A stretch of DNA of 64,000 nt from Culturomica massiliensis (GCF_900091655.1 NZ_LT594621.1:3816639-3880638), one strand, 5' to 3'. Positions 26,461 through 34,786 are shown, counted from the first letter of the stretch. Numbers and translations are program-made. The notes: generated by a model from the sequence alone, not told the origin.

Positions 26461-26593
26461 TTTTTGATTTACGATTTTTGATTTACGATTTACGATTTAC
26501 GATTTTTGATTTATGGTTTACGACTCTTCTTTTTGCAGGGAAGGACTGTGGGTATAATCTAAAATTGTAAATCTGAAATCTGCAATTAAAACG
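26461..26593 (+). repeat. Dispersed repeat with tandem GATTTAC units, 38-bp core copy
   Basis: A run of degenerate GATTTAC and GATTTTT units (26464-26522) leads into a segment that matches 52139-52200 and ends with the core repeat at 26556-26593. It occupies most of the 284-bp gap before the SGNH hydrolase gene. Confidence 0.65.
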
Positions 26594-26682
26594 TCGGTAT
26601 ATGCTGTTGTAAAACTTATATTTAAATAAATTGCAAATACAATAAATGAGTCCATGGACTTGGTAAAATAAATGTGAATTCA

Positions 26683-27756
26683 ATGAAGTTTTTCGTTTTT
26701 ATATTGCTTTGGTGTTTGTGTGGAATGACATTACAGGCCCAGTTTGTTTATTATCCCGCTTCCGATTTTCCGCTTTTGGGGAAAATATCGGAAAAGACGG
26801 AAACCAGATACGAGCGTTTACCGGCTTTGCTGAACGGAAATACCCGTCCTCCTGTTTGGGAACTGGGAAAAAATACGGCTGGATTAGCGATACGTTTTGT
26901 TTCCGATTCCAAAGCTATTGCCGTACGCTGGACATTACGGGCTCAGGTAACTATGAGCCACATGGCATTGACGGGGATTCAGGGGTTGGATTTGTATACG
27001 TTAGAAGGTAAGAAATGGCGTTTTGTCAATGTTGCCCGTCCGGAGGGTAAAGAGAATACGGCTGTGATCATTTCCAATATGGAGCCTGTAGAGCGGGAAT
27101 ATATGCTTTATCTGCCATTGTATGACGGAGTTGTTTCTCTGGAAATAGGGGTAGATTCGACAGCTTCGATCGGACAGCCTAAAGTGGATTTACCCGTTCG
27201 GGACAAACCCGTGGTGTGTTATGGTACGAGTATTTTGCAGGGAGGCTGTGCTTCGCGTCCGGGAATGGCTCATACCAATATCCTCTCCCGCCGGTTGAAC
27301 CGGGAGTTTGTGAATTTGGGTTTTAGCGGAAACGGGCAGTTGGATTATGAGATCGCCGGAATAATGACAAACCGGGATGCCGCTCTGTATATTTTAGATT
27401 TTGTACCCAATGCCAGTGTGCAGCAGATAGAAGAGAAAGCCGAACGTTTTTTCCGGATTATCCGGGATAAGGCTCCGGATGTACCTGTCATTTTTGTTGA
27501 AGATCCGCCTTTTACGCATAGTAAATACGATCGGGTCATGCAGCAGGAGATCGAGCGGAAAAATAAAGCTTTACATATCGTATTCGACAGATTGAAGAAA
27601 GCGGGTGAAAAATCGATTTGGCTGTTGCCTTCTGAAAAGATAATAGGTGATGATGCTGAGGCAACTGTTGACGGTATACATTTTACGGATTTGGGGTTTA
27701 TGAGATATGCTGAATATTTGTATCCGGTTATTAAAAAAAGGATGAAAAAAGAATGA
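26683..27756 (+). CDS. SGNH/GDSL-family hydrolase (secreted)
   Basis: A 357-residue protein with a signal peptide (ending TLQAQ). ATG 26683 is preferred to a GTG three codons upstream. The N-terminal half is a beta-sandwich (LPALLNGNTRPPVWELGKNT to SLEIGVDS). The C-terminal half is an SGNH hydrolase: VVCYGTSILQGGC carries the nucleophile Ser, FSGNGQLD supplies Gly/Asn of the oxyanion hole, and DGIHFTDLGF carries the catalytic Asp and His. Members are esterases that remove acetyl or other acyl groups from glycans. It overlaps the next in-frame ATG region, so it heads the unit SGNH-phosphodiester glycosidase-GDPD. Confidence 0.85.
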   Translation: MKFFVFILLWCLCGMTLQAQFVYYPASDFPLLGKISEKTETRYERLPALLNGNTRPPVWELGKNTAGLAIRFVSDSKAIAVRWTLRAQVTMSHMALTGIQGLDLYTLEGKKWRFVNVARPEGKENTAVIISNMEPVEREYMLYLPLYDGVVSLEIGVDSTASIGQPKVDLPVRDKPVVCYGTSILQGGCASRPGMAHTNILSRRLNREFVNLGFSGNGQLDYEIAGIMTNRDAALYILDFVPNASVQQIEEKAERFFRIIRDKAPDVPVIFVEDPPFTHSKYDRVMQQEIERKNKALHIVFDRLKKAGEKSIWLLPSEKIIGDDAEATVDGIHFTDLGFMRYAEYLYPVIKKRMKKE

Positions 27757-27776
27757 TTTTTTGTAAAAACAGGGTT

Positions 27777-28787
27777 ATGACGAAGAAAGGACTTTTTTTA
27801 GGGTTGATCGTATGGGTATTTTGGGGAGTATTGATAAGTTGCGGGAGCGAGGGTGGAGGTAAGCCGGATTATGAGTTCCCTTCGGGAAATCCTGAACCGG
27901 GGGAAGGGGATTCCGGTCCGGAAGCACAAGGGTGGCAAGTGACAAATGCATTTGGAGAGTTACCTGTTTATTTGAAAGTTTATAAGTCGCCTGCTGTGTT
28001 GAGAGGCAAGAATGCTGTGGCATACATTGCTGTTGTAGATACGGAAAAAGAGGCCGAATTTTTGATTTTGGGAGATGTTTCCGGCAGTAAGACTCCGGCA
28101 CAGTTTTACGAAACAGAAACGGTGAAGCCGGCAGTCATAATGAATGCAGGTTATTTCTGGGATGGGAATACGGTAAGTATGTTGTGTAAGGAGGGGAGAA
28201 TATTGGCCCCGGCGCAGCCTGTGTGGCAGTCTGATCTTACGTTCTATCCGACGCGGGGAGCTTTCGGTGTCGGAAATGACGGCGTTTATGATGTAAATTG
28301 GGTATATACTGTCGGAGATCAGATGTATGCTTATCCCGCTCCGGCGCAAAATAATGAAGAAGAAACCCCTCTTCAGGAGCCTTCTGCCGATTTTCCTCAA
28401 GGTGGACGGGTATGGAACGTCAGACACGCTATCGGCGGGGGACCTGTACTGGTAAAGGCTGATGTTTATCAGAATACATACAGCCAGGAGTTGTTCGGGG
28501 ATGCCAGTGGAATCGGTGCATTGGCGAATCATCCCCGTTCAGCTATCGGCATAACCAGGGATCAAAAACTGATCTTTTTTGTTTGTGAGGGACGGAATGT
28601 TACCCCGGGTGTATCTGGTTTGACTTTGGAAGATGTGGCCTGTATTTTGAAAGATTTGGGTTGTGTGGATGCTCTGAACTTGGACGGAGGTGGGTCATCC
28701 TGTATGTTGATTAATGGGAAAGAAACGATAAAGCCGAGTAGTAATGGGGTTCAACGGGCTGTTGTTACGGCAGTCGCCGTTCGTTGA
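27777..28787 (+). CDS. Phosphodiester glycosidase (NAGPA-type) lipoprotein
   Basis: A 336-residue lipoprotein with lipobox LISCG. The NAGPA domain (PF09992) is seen from about residue 60: VIMNAGYFWDGNTVSMLCKEG, then RHAIGGGPVLVK, NHPRSAIGITRD and the signature ALNLDGGGSSCML. The family cleaves sugar-1-phosphodiesters. The mammalian member removes GlcNAc from GlcNAc-phospho-mannose on N-glycans. Here it would release a sugar from a phosphodiester bridge outside the cytoplasm. The next gene encodes a glycerophosphodiester phosphodiesterase, which strengthens the idea of a phosphodiester-bearing glycan. A start at 27753 is possible but gives a longer leader. Confidence 0.9.
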   Translation: MTKKGLFLGLIVWVFWGVLISCGSEGGGKPDYEFPSGNPEPGEGDSGPEAQGWQVTNAFGELPVYLKVYKSPAVLRGKNAVAYIAVVDTEKEAEFLILGDVSGSKTPAQFYETETVKPAVIMNAGYFWDGNTVSMLCKEGRILAPAQPVWQSDLTFYPTRGAFGVGNDGVYDVNWVYTVGDQMYAYPAPAQNNEEETPLQEPSADFPQGGRVWNVRHAIGGGPVLVKADVYQNTYSQELFGDASGIGALANHPRSAIGITRDQKLIFFVCEGRNVTPGVSGLTLEDVACILKDLGCVDALNLDGGGSSCMLINGKETIKPSSNGVQRAVVTAVAVR

Positions 28788-28822
28788 CCGGTTGATATGA
28801 TTGAATTTAAAACGATTTGTTT

Positions 28823-29599
28823 ATGAAAAATATTCTGTTAGCCTGGTTGGTTATGCTGGGTTTTTGTATACAGCTTCAGGCTGAAAACGGGCCGAAAGTG
28901 ATTGCCCATCGCGGGTATTGGAACAAAGAAAATTCGGCCCAGAATTCGATTGTAGCGTTACAGGAAGCCGGTGGAATTAAATGTTACGGTAGTGAGTTTG
29001 ATGTCCAGCTGACCTCTGATGGTGTGCCGGTCGTTGTTCACGATGCGGTGGTGGAAGGAATCGTGATCGAGAAAAGTACTTACGAAGATGTGAAAAATAT
29101 CCGGCTGGCAAACGGCGAAGGTATTCCTACGCTGGAAGAATATCTGAAAGCCGGGAAAAAAATCGGTAAAACCCGGTTGATATTGGAAATAAAGCCTCAT
29201 TCGACACCGGAGAAAGAGACGCGCGTGGTTGAACTGGTGTTGCAAATGGTAAAAAAGGCCGGGCTGGAAAAGAAAACCGAATATATTTCATTCAGTAAAC
29301 ATGTTTTGAAAGAGATTGTAAGGTGCTCTCCCCGGGTACGATCCGCTTATTTATCAAGTGATTTAACTCCGGCACAGATTAAGGAGTTGGGATGTACGGG
29401 GGTAGACTATAATTACGCCGTTATCCAGCAGCATCCTTCCTGGGTGGAAGAATGTCATCGTCTGGGTATGACGGTTAATGTCTGGACGGTGGACCGGCCG
29501 GAAGTCATGAAAGAGATGATGGAGAAAGGTGTCGATTATATCACGACCAATGAGCCGGTTTTATTACAAACGCTGATAAAGGGAAAAAACAGATATTAG
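28823..29599 (+). CDS. Glycerophosphodiester phosphodiesterase family protein (secreted)
   Basis: A 258-residue GDPD-fold protein with a signal peptide (ending LQLQAE). The family signatures are present: VIAHRGYWNKENSAQNS (HRG plus Glu), SEFDVQLTSDGVPVVVHD (metal-binding Glu/Asp and the catalytic His), RLILEIKPH and YNYAVIQQ, with VNVWTVDRPE and YITTNEP at the end. It hydrolyses glycerophosphodiesters to glycerol-3-phosphate and an alcohol, or in some members sugar phosphodiesters. ATG 28823 is used, not the TTG two codons earlier. It is last in the SGNH-phosphodiester glycosidase-GDPD unit. Periplasmic location is inferred. Confidence 0.92.
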   Translation: MKNILLAWLVMLGFCIQLQAENGPKVIAHRGYWNKENSAQNSIVALQEAGGIKCYGSEFDVQLTSDGVPVVVHDAVVEGIVIEKSTYEDVKNIRLANGEGIPTLEEYLKAGKKIGKTRLILEIKPHSTPEKETRVVELVLQMVKKAGLEKKTEYISFSKHVLKEIVRCSPRVRSAYLSSDLTPAQIKELGCTGVDYNYAVIQQHPSWVEECHRLGMTVNVWTVDRPEVMKEMMEKGVDYITTNEPVLLQTLIKGKNRY

Positions 29600-29628
29600 A
29601 TCAAAGTATTTCCTATATACAGGATATA

Positions 29629-29682
29629 TTCTAAAATAATTTAATAATTATGCCGGTATATTTTAAATAATGATTATTTTTG
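29629..29682 (+). promoter_or_regulatory. Promoter region of the AGE epimerase unit, shared element
   Basis: TATTTTTG at 29675-29682 is the -7 box. The sequence from 29629 (TTCTAAAATAATTTAATAAT) is nearly the same as at 11745 upstream of the DUF5009 gene, at almost the same distance from the -7 box. No true TTTG is seen at -33. Confidence 0.55.
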
Positions 29683-29774
29683 TTTGTTATTATATCATTA
29701 CTCTTAATAATTAATCTGATTTACGGTTTTATATCAGACGATTAGTGATTTTATTACAATATAAATAGGAAGAT

Positions 29775-30944
29775 ATGGATATGGATTTTGAACAACTGGC
29801 CAAACAATATAAAGGTGAGTTGTTGGACAATGTGTTGCCTTTTTGGCTCGATTTTTCACAGGATAAGGAATACGGAGGGTATTTTACTTGTTTGGAGAGA
29901 GACGGACGGGTCTTTGATACCGATAAATTTATCTGGTTGCAAGGCCGTGAGGTGTGGATGTTTGCCATGCTTTATAATAAAGTGGAGAAACGGAAGGAAT
30001 GGCTTGATTGCGCTGTGCAGGGTGGAGAGTTCCTGAAAAAGTACGGTCATGACGGGGATTACAATTGGTATTTTGCGTTGGATCGTCAGGGGCGTCCGTT
30101 GGTCGAGCCTTATAATATCTTTTCTTATACTTTTGCAACGATGGCTTTCGGGCAATTGAGCCTGGCCACCGGCGATGCCGGGTATGCTGAAATTGCCAGG
30201 AAGACGTTCGATAAAATCCAGACAAAGCTGGATAATCCCAAAGGGAAATGGAACAAGGCTTATCCGGGAACCCGTAATCTGAAAAATTTTGCATTGCCGA
30301 TGATTTTGTGTAATCTGGCTCTTGAGATCGAACATTTATTAGGGGAGGATTACCTGAAAAAATGCATGGAGGTTTGTATCCATGAGGTAATGGATGTTTT
30401 TTACCGGCCGGAGTTGGGAATTGTGGTGGAAAATGTAACGGTGGAGGGGGAATTATCGGATACTTTTGAAGGCCGGTCGGTCAATCCGGGGCATGCGATC
30501 GAAGCGATGTGGTTTATTATGGATTTGGGGGTACGTCTGAAACGTCCGGAACTGGTGGAAAAAGCGAAAGATATTGCTTTGAAAATGGTGAAATACGGTT
30601 GGGATGAAAAGTACGACGGGATTTTCTATTTTATGGATCGTTTGGGACATCCTCAGCAGCAGTTGGAATGGGACCAGAAGTTGTGGTGGGTGCATATCGA
30701 GACTATGATCAGTATGTTGAAGGGGTATCAACTGACAGGTTCGGAAGAGTGTTTGGAGTGGTTTAAGCGGGTGCATGATTATGTGTGGACACATTTTAAG
30801 GATCCGGAATGTCCGGAATGGTTCGGTTATTTGAATCGCCGGGGAGAAGTTCTGTTGTCTTTGAAGGGAGGTAAATGGAAAGGATGTTTTCATGTTCCCC
30901 GCGGTTTATACCAGTGTTGGCAGGTTTTGGAAAAACTGAAATAA
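29775..30944 (+). CDS. AGE-family sugar epimerase/isomerase
   Basis: A 389-residue cytoplasmic protein of the N-acylglucosamine 2-epimerase (alpha/alpha-barrel) family. Typical segments are YGGYFTCLERDGRVFDTDKF, WLQGREVWMFAMLYN, RSVNPGHAIEAMWFIMDLG and KLWWVHIETMISML, with the conserved Arg and His residues expected at the active site (GREVW, NPGHAIE, WWVHIE). The family interconverts GlcNAc/ManNAc, glucose/mannose or acts on cello- and mannobiose. The exact reaction is open. No signal peptide, so it would process imported sugars. It heads a unit with the CE2-like esterase. Confidence 0.9.
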   Translation: MDMDFEQLAKQYKGELLDNVLPFWLDFSQDKEYGGYFTCLERDGRVFDTDKFIWLQGREVWMFAMLYNKVEKRKEWLDCAVQGGEFLKKYGHDGDYNWYFALDRQGRPLVEPYNIFSYTFATMAFGQLSLATGDAGYAEIARKTFDKIQTKLDNPKGKWNKAYPGTRNLKNFALPMILCNLALEIEHLLGEDYLKKCMEVCIHEVMDVFYRPELGIVVENVTVEGELSDTFEGRSVNPGHAIEAMWFIMDLGVRLKRPELVEKAKDIALKMVKYGWDEKYDGIFYFMDRLGHPQQQLEWDQKLWWVHIETMISMLKGYQLTGSEECLEWFKRVHDYVWTHFKDPECPEWFGYLNRRGEVLLSLKGGKWKGCFHVPRGLYQCWQVLEKLK

Positions 30945-30960
30945 ATTTATTTGTCAGGCG

Positions 30961-32037
30961 ATGAAGGTTATTGGACTCATTTTGATCGGATTGATAGCAT
31001 TGCTCGGAGAGTTGAAGGCGGAAAGATTACCCGTGCAGGTGGGGATGAAGGCTGTTTCGGCCGATAACGATACGCTCCGGCAGTTGGGCCGGGTTGTAAA
31101 GGAAGGCGATCGTCTGGGGTTGTATTGGGCGGCTTGCGGGGTGGAATTAACCTGTAAAACGACGACTTTGCTAGTAGAGATGGATAGTGACGCTCCGGAT
31201 AATTACGTACAGGTGGTGATCGACGATCGATACGATACCCCTGTGATCATCCGGTGTACGCCCGGGCGTAAGCTTTACCGGATAGCTGAACATTTGCCGG
31301 ATACATGGCATAAATTTACCTTGAGACGACGGACCGATCCGACGACAATGGGTTGTTTTCTCCATACCTTGTGGGTGGACGGACAGGCTTGTCTGCGGGT
31401 GACACCGGCAAAATCCCTGAAAGTCGAATATTACGGCGATTCGGTGTCCTCAGGGCATGGAGACGAAGCCGATGTGGAAGGAGGGGAGAATCCGGTAGAT
31501 CGTTTTTACTGGAATCCGATGAAGGCTTTTACCGGTTATTCGGCTCAATTGGCAGATGCCGATTATGCCATAATTTCCAAAAGCGGAATCGGTTTGATGG
31601 TGAGTTGGTACGATCAGGTGTTGGGAGATATCTATGATTTGGATAATCCGCATGATTACAGCCGGAAGCATGATTTTGCATCCTGGCAGCCGGATATAGT
31701 CGTTATCAATGTGATGCAGAACGATTCCTGGCTTTTGTCGAAACTGGATCCTGTTCCCGGCGAGAAAACCATCGTGGAACGCTATTGCGGTTTTGTCCGG
31801 AATCTGCTGTCGGTTTATCCGAAAGCGCAGATTATATGTGCTTTAGGGCCGATGAATATTGTGGATAAAGGATCGCCCTGGCCGGGATATGTAGAGAAGA
31901 GTGTGAAAATACTCCGGAAGGAAAATCCGGGAAGGCATATCTCTTCTTGTTTTTTTCCTTATTTGCCGACGAAAGATCATCCGACTGTAAAGGAACATGA
32001 GGTGGCAGCCCGGATATTGGCAGCCCGTTTAAAATAA
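30961..32037 (+). CDS. SGNH hydrolase, carbohydrate esterase family 2-like
   Basis: A 358-residue secreted protein (signal ending ELKAE). An N-terminal jelly-roll (LGLYWAACGVELTCKTTTLL, YVQVVIDDRYDTPV) precedes the hydrolase half, where VEYYGDSVSSGHG carries the nucleophile Ser, VINVMQND the Gly/Asn region, and TKDHPTVKEHEVAA the catalytic Asp and His. This two-domain order is that of CE2 deacetylases acting on acetylated glucomannan or xylan. It lies 16 bp after the epimerase gene. Deacetylation of a manno-glycan would fit the neighbouring mannan locus, but the target is inferred. Confidence 0.8.
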   Translation: MKVIGLILIGLIALLGELKAERLPVQVGMKAVSADNDTLRQLGRVVKEGDRLGLYWAACGVELTCKTTTLLVEMDSDAPDNYVQVVIDDRYDTPVIIRCTPGRKLYRIAEHLPDTWHKFTLRRRTDPTTMGCFLHTLWVDGQACLRVTPAKSLKVEYYGDSVSSGHGDEADVEGGENPVDRFYWNPMKAFTGYSAQLADADYAIISKSGIGLMVSWYDQVLGDIYDLDNPHDYSRKHDFASWQPDIVVINVMQNDSWLLSKLDPVPGEKTIVERYCGFVRNLLSVYPKAQIICALGPMNIVDKGSPWPGYVEKSVKILRKENPGRHISSCFFPYLPTKDHPTVKEHEVAARILAARLK

Positions 32038-32042
32038 AATTT

Positions 32043-32408
32043 TTAAAGTAAATTTTTAAAATGTTTTCGAAACCGGTAATCTATCCATAGGAGTAAGGTT
32101 GACGGCAGCATAACACACAAAAGAAGGGTAAAGCCGGGGAACAGGGTAATGTTTGCCGGCTTTTTCAGTACCGGGCTGAAAACTTCAACCGGATTGAAAT
32201 CCAGGTAATGAATCAATACATAGCAGGCGGATACCAGCATTGCAATAGAAGTGAATACAACGATAGCAATGTTTCGTAGTTCTCGTCTTTTCCGTGCTTT
32301 CTGAACTTTTTGCATGATCTGCCTGTTCAGTTTTTCCGGTAGCGGGCTTGCCGATATTCTTTTGAATATTTCCTGCAGCGCTTTGTCGTTTAATTCTTCC
32401 CTGTTCAT
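32043..32408 (-). CDS. Small two-TM membrane protein, putative anti-sigma partner
   Basis: A 121-residue protein with a charged N-terminal cytoplasmic part (about residues 1-46, helical, rich in K/R) and two hydrophobic segments (about 47-70 and 90-110). Its start overlaps the stop of the sigma factor gene by 4 bp (ATGA), a strong sign of translational coupling. It has no recognisable zinc-binding anti-sigma motif, so a role in holding the sigma factor is inferred from position and topology only. Confidence 0.65.
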   Translation of the reverse strand: MNREELNDKALQEIFKRISASPLPEKLNRQIMQKVQKARKRRELRNIAIVVFTSIAMLVSACYVLIHYLDFNPVEVFSPVLKKPANITLFPGFTLLLCVMLPSTLLLWIDYRFRKHFKNLL

Positions 32409-32959
32409 GATATTTCCTCCTTCAGGATAACATATAGTTTTTTACGTACCCGGTGCAGTTTTACTTTAATGTTGCTGACCGATAAGCCTGTTATTTCAGC
32501 AATTTCTTCGATGGAATGAGCTTCGTTGTAAAAGAGGCTGATCAGTCCGCGCTCATCCGGGGGTAACAGGCTTACTGCTTTTTCCAGTTTTTGTAATTGC
32601 TCTTCGTTCTGCTCATCATCTAAAGTTTCCTGTACTTTTTCGTCCAGGACATTATCGATGGTATTTTCTTCAATGTATAAAAATTCACGTTTCTTTTTGC
32701 GGGTTGCTGAGATAGCCGTATTGTAAGCTATCCGGTAAAGCCAGGTGGAAAACCGGCAATCTCCCTTAAAAGAATGCAACACCTGAAATACTTTTACGAA
32801 TACGTCTTGTGTTAGTTCTTCTGCTTCTTCTTTATAACGGACGATTTTAAGAATGAGTAAATAGACACGGTGACTATACCGATCTACCAGCCGGGAAAAG
32901 AATTCCATGTCCCCGTCCAGTATTTTCCGGATGTAGTATGTATCGTCCAATTCGTTCAT
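32405..32959 (-). CDS. RNA polymerase ECF-type sigma factor, autoregulated
   Basis: A 184-residue ECF sigma factor. Region 2 spans DMEFFSRLVDRYSHRVYLLIL to FSTWLYRIAYNTAISATRKKK, and region 4 is LLPPDERGLISLFYNEAHSIEEIAEITGLSVSNIKVKLHR. ATG 32959 follows AAAGGA. A GTG at 32977 would lie inside the promoter and is rejected. An ECF-type promoter (TGTAAC-N16-CGTC) ends only 12 bp before the ATG, and a matching promoter faces the divergent membrane protein gene, so it probably controls both itself and that gene. Next to it on the same transcript is a membrane protein that may be its inhibitor. Confidence 0.94.
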   Translation of the reverse strand: MNELDDTYYIRKILDGDMEFFSRLVDRYSHRVYLLILKIVRYKEEAEELTQDVFVKVFQVLHSFKGDCRFSTWLYRIAYNTAISATRKKKREFLYIEENTIDNVLDEKVQETLDDEQNEEQLQKLEKAVSLLPPDERGLISLFYNEAHSIEEIAEITGLSVSNIKVKLHRVRKKLYVILKEEIS

Positions 32960-32970
32960 GTCGTCCTTTT

Positions 32971-32996
32971 GACGCACCTCCTGCCTGTCGGTTACA
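32971..32996 (-). promoter_or_regulatory. ECF sigma promoter for the sigma factor gene
   Basis: On the minus strand, TGTAAC, 16 bp and CGTC, followed by AAA. The same pattern with the same spacing faces the opposite way at 33039-33064. The leader would be only about 5 nt, so the sigma mRNA may be nearly leaderless. Confidence 0.75.
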
Positions 32997-33038
32997 TATT
33001 TCAGGGATTAAAAATAAAAATTTTTTTTACGGAAATGT

Positions 33039-33064
33039 TGTAACCGGGGAAGATTTCGGGCGTC
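33039..33064 (+). promoter_or_regulatory. ECF sigma promoter for the divergent membrane protein gene
   Basis: TGTAACCG, then CGTC after a spacer that makes TGTAAC-N16-CGTC, followed by AAA. This matches the copy facing the sigma factor gene, including the CG after TGTAAC. The expected leader to ATG 33135 is about 60 nt. Confidence 0.8.
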
Positions 33065-33134
33065 AAAGAGGCAAAGAACAAAAAGTCGCTGCGATTTGGA
33101 ATATAAATGTTGAATATAATAAAATTTTAAGATT

Positions 33135-33545
33135 ATGGACTTTATAACTGCACCTTTGATTACATTTATCGTTTTTGCAAGTATTTACGGATTGTTTGAA
33201 TTATTTGTAAGAAGGAGAGAGCGCATGGCTATTATTGAGAAATTGGGCGATAAGTTTGAGCCCTCGATGATAGAAGGTAAGTTGAATTTCGGCATGTTTG
33301 GCGGGAGACGTTTTTCATTCAGCGCGTTAAAGATAGCCTGTTTGATGATCGGTATCGGATTGGGCTTCTTGATCGGGTTTGTCATCTGTTCGAATTGCAT
33401 TCCCGGATATGTAATGGGGGATACGAATTACAGGGCCGGAGACGTCATCAGTATTATTTACGGAGCTTGTCTGTTTGTATTTGGCGGAATCGGTTTGTTG
33501 GTGGCTTTTCTGACAGAACTGAAGTATTTTAAGAAGAAAGAATAA
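33135..33545 (+). CDS. Small membrane protein, DUF6249-like, target of the adjacent sigma factor
   Basis: A 136-residue protein with three hydrophobic segments: about residues 5-22, 63-88 and 107-128, with a charged cytoplasmic loop (RRRERMAIIEKLGDKFEP) after the first. The layout resembles DUF6249 proteins, which often lie beside ECF sigma factor genes in Bacteroidetes. The divergent ECF promoter implies it is induced with the sigma factor, probably during envelope or membrane stress. A strong terminator follows. Function unknown. Confidence 0.75.
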   Translation: MDFITAPLITFIVFASIYGLFELFVRRRERMAIIEKLGDKFEPSMIEGKLNFGMFGGRRFSFSALKIACLMIGIGLGFLIGFVICSNCIPGYVMGDTNYRAGDVISIIYGACLFVFGGIGLLVAFLTELKYFKKKE

Positions 33546-33570
33546 GAGAAAAACTGATTTTTAGTGCGTG

Positions 33571-33607
33571 AAACTGTGCCGGAACTCAAATCCGGCACAG
33601 TTTTTTT
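33571..33607 (+). terminator. Strong rho-independent terminator
   Basis: A perfect 13-bp stem (33571-33583 with 33591-33603), 7-nt loop and T run. It ends the small membrane protein transcript before the convergent dinB gene. Confidence 0.9.
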
Positions 33608-33623
33608 ATGCCGGAATAAACTT

Positions 33624-34697
33624 TTAAAAATCAAAGCTCAACTGTGTCGGTTTTTTGTCCGGCGGAGGACTTGAAGGTGTCGATACACTGAGTCCCATCA
33701 GCCTTACACTTTTTCCCTGAAGGTCGGTTTCCCGGAGCAGTTGCTTGGCTAAGGGAAGAATCCGGGGCAATGTCGTCAGGTTGTATTCGACGGTAAGACT
33801 GTGATTTCTAATGGTGAAGTCGGCAAACTTTATTTTTAAAGTAAGGGTACGGCCTTTGAAATCAGCTTTTTGCAGACGTCCCGTCAGTTCCGTTGTAATG
33901 TGGTATAGTTCGATGATAAGCGCCATCGGAGTCTCGATATCCTTGTCGAAGGTCGTTTCGCATCCGACGGATTTCCGGACCCGGACGGCTTCGACATCCC
34001 GGGGATCGTTGCCATGGGCAAAGTCGTGGTATACAATCCCGTTTTTCCCGAAATTCCGGTGCAGGAATTCTTCGGAGCATTTACGGAGGTCTTCTCCGGT
34101 ATGAATGCCGAGGCTGTGCATTTTATGGGCGGTTACTTTGCCGATGCCCCAGAAAGCTTCTATCGGAAGTCCGGCAATAAATTCAGGGGCTTTGTCGGGG
34201 TGAATGACGTAAAGACCGTCGGGTTTACGATAGTCGGAAGCGATTTTGGCCAGAAATTTGTTGTAGGAAACCCCGGCAGAAGCAATGAGTCCCAATTCTT
34301 CGCGGATGTTTTTCTTTATGGCTTTGGCAATATCCGTCGCCAACTCCATCCCCATTTTGTTTTCAGTGACGTCCAGGAAAGCTTCGTCCAGGGACAAGGG
34401 TTCGATAAGGTCGGTGTACCGGTGGAATATTTCCCGGATTTCCCGGGAAACGGATTTGTATACTTCCATGCGGGAAGGAATAAAGATCAGTTGGGGACAC
34501 AATTGCATCGCTTTTTGGGATGACATGGCGGAGTGGATGCCGAATTTCCGGGCTTCGTAGCTGGCCGTGGCGACAATGCCTCTTTTAGACGGATTACCGA
34601 CAGCAACCGGCTTTCCCCGGAGTTCCGGATTGTCCCGTTGTTCGATGGAAGCATAGAAAGCATCCATATCGATATGTATAATTTTACGGTATTCCAT
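33624..34697 (-). CDS. dinB: DNA polymerase IV (Y-family)
   Basis: A 357-residue Y-family translesion polymerase. IIHIDMDAFYASIEQ holds the first catalytic Asp (D10 with D12), and PLSLDEAFLDV the second pair (D104, E105). The helix-hairpin-helix region (AFWGIGKVTAHKMHSLGI) and the little-finger domain follow. The C-terminus QLSFDF fits a beta-clamp-binding motif. It copies past DNA lesions with low fidelity. The -7 box TAATTTTG lies 17 bp before the ATG. No LexA-like box was recognised. It lies between an ECF unit and the mannan locus and is not obviously linked to either. Confidence 0.97.
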   Translation of the reverse strand: MEYRKIIHIDMDAFYASIEQRDNPELRGKPVAVGNPSKRGIVATASYEARKFGIHSAMSSQKAMQLCPQLIFIPSRMEVYKSVSREIREIFHRYTDLIEPLSLDEAFLDVTENKMGMELATDIAKAIKKNIREELGLIASAGVSYNKFLAKIASDYRKPDGLYVIHPDKAPEFIAGLPIEAFWGIGKVTAHKMHSLGIHTGEDLRKCSEEFLHRNFGKNGIVYHDFAHGNDPRDVEAVRVRKSVGCETTFDKDIETPMALIIELYHITTELTGRLQKADFKGRTLTLKIKFADFTIRNHSLTVEYNLTTLPRILPLAKQLLRETDLQGKSVRLMGLSVSTPSSPPPDKKPTQLSFDF

Positions 34698-34713
34698 ATT
34701 TTCCCCCTTCTGA

Positions 34714-34721
34714 CAAAATTA
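34714..34721 (-). promoter_or_regulatory. -7 promoter box for dinB
   Basis: TAATTTTG on the minus strand, with a T-rich stretch (TTTT) at the -33 position 19 bp away. The ATG is 17 bp downstream, so the leader is short. Confidence 0.5.
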
Positions 34722-34786
34722 GGAGGAAAATATGGAAAATAAAAAAGACAAAATCAAAAAGCCGTTAAAGTTGTCAGGGCTGTTTT

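Noticed and set aside
26464..26522. Short tandem GATTTAC-type units resembling an array
   Set aside because: Units are 7-9 bp without spacers, so this is not a CRISPR array. It is treated as part of the dispersed repeat.
32959..32977. GTG at 32977 as start of the sigma factor gene
   Set aside because: It lies within the spacer of the ECF promoter. ATG 32959 with AAAGGA just upstream fits better.
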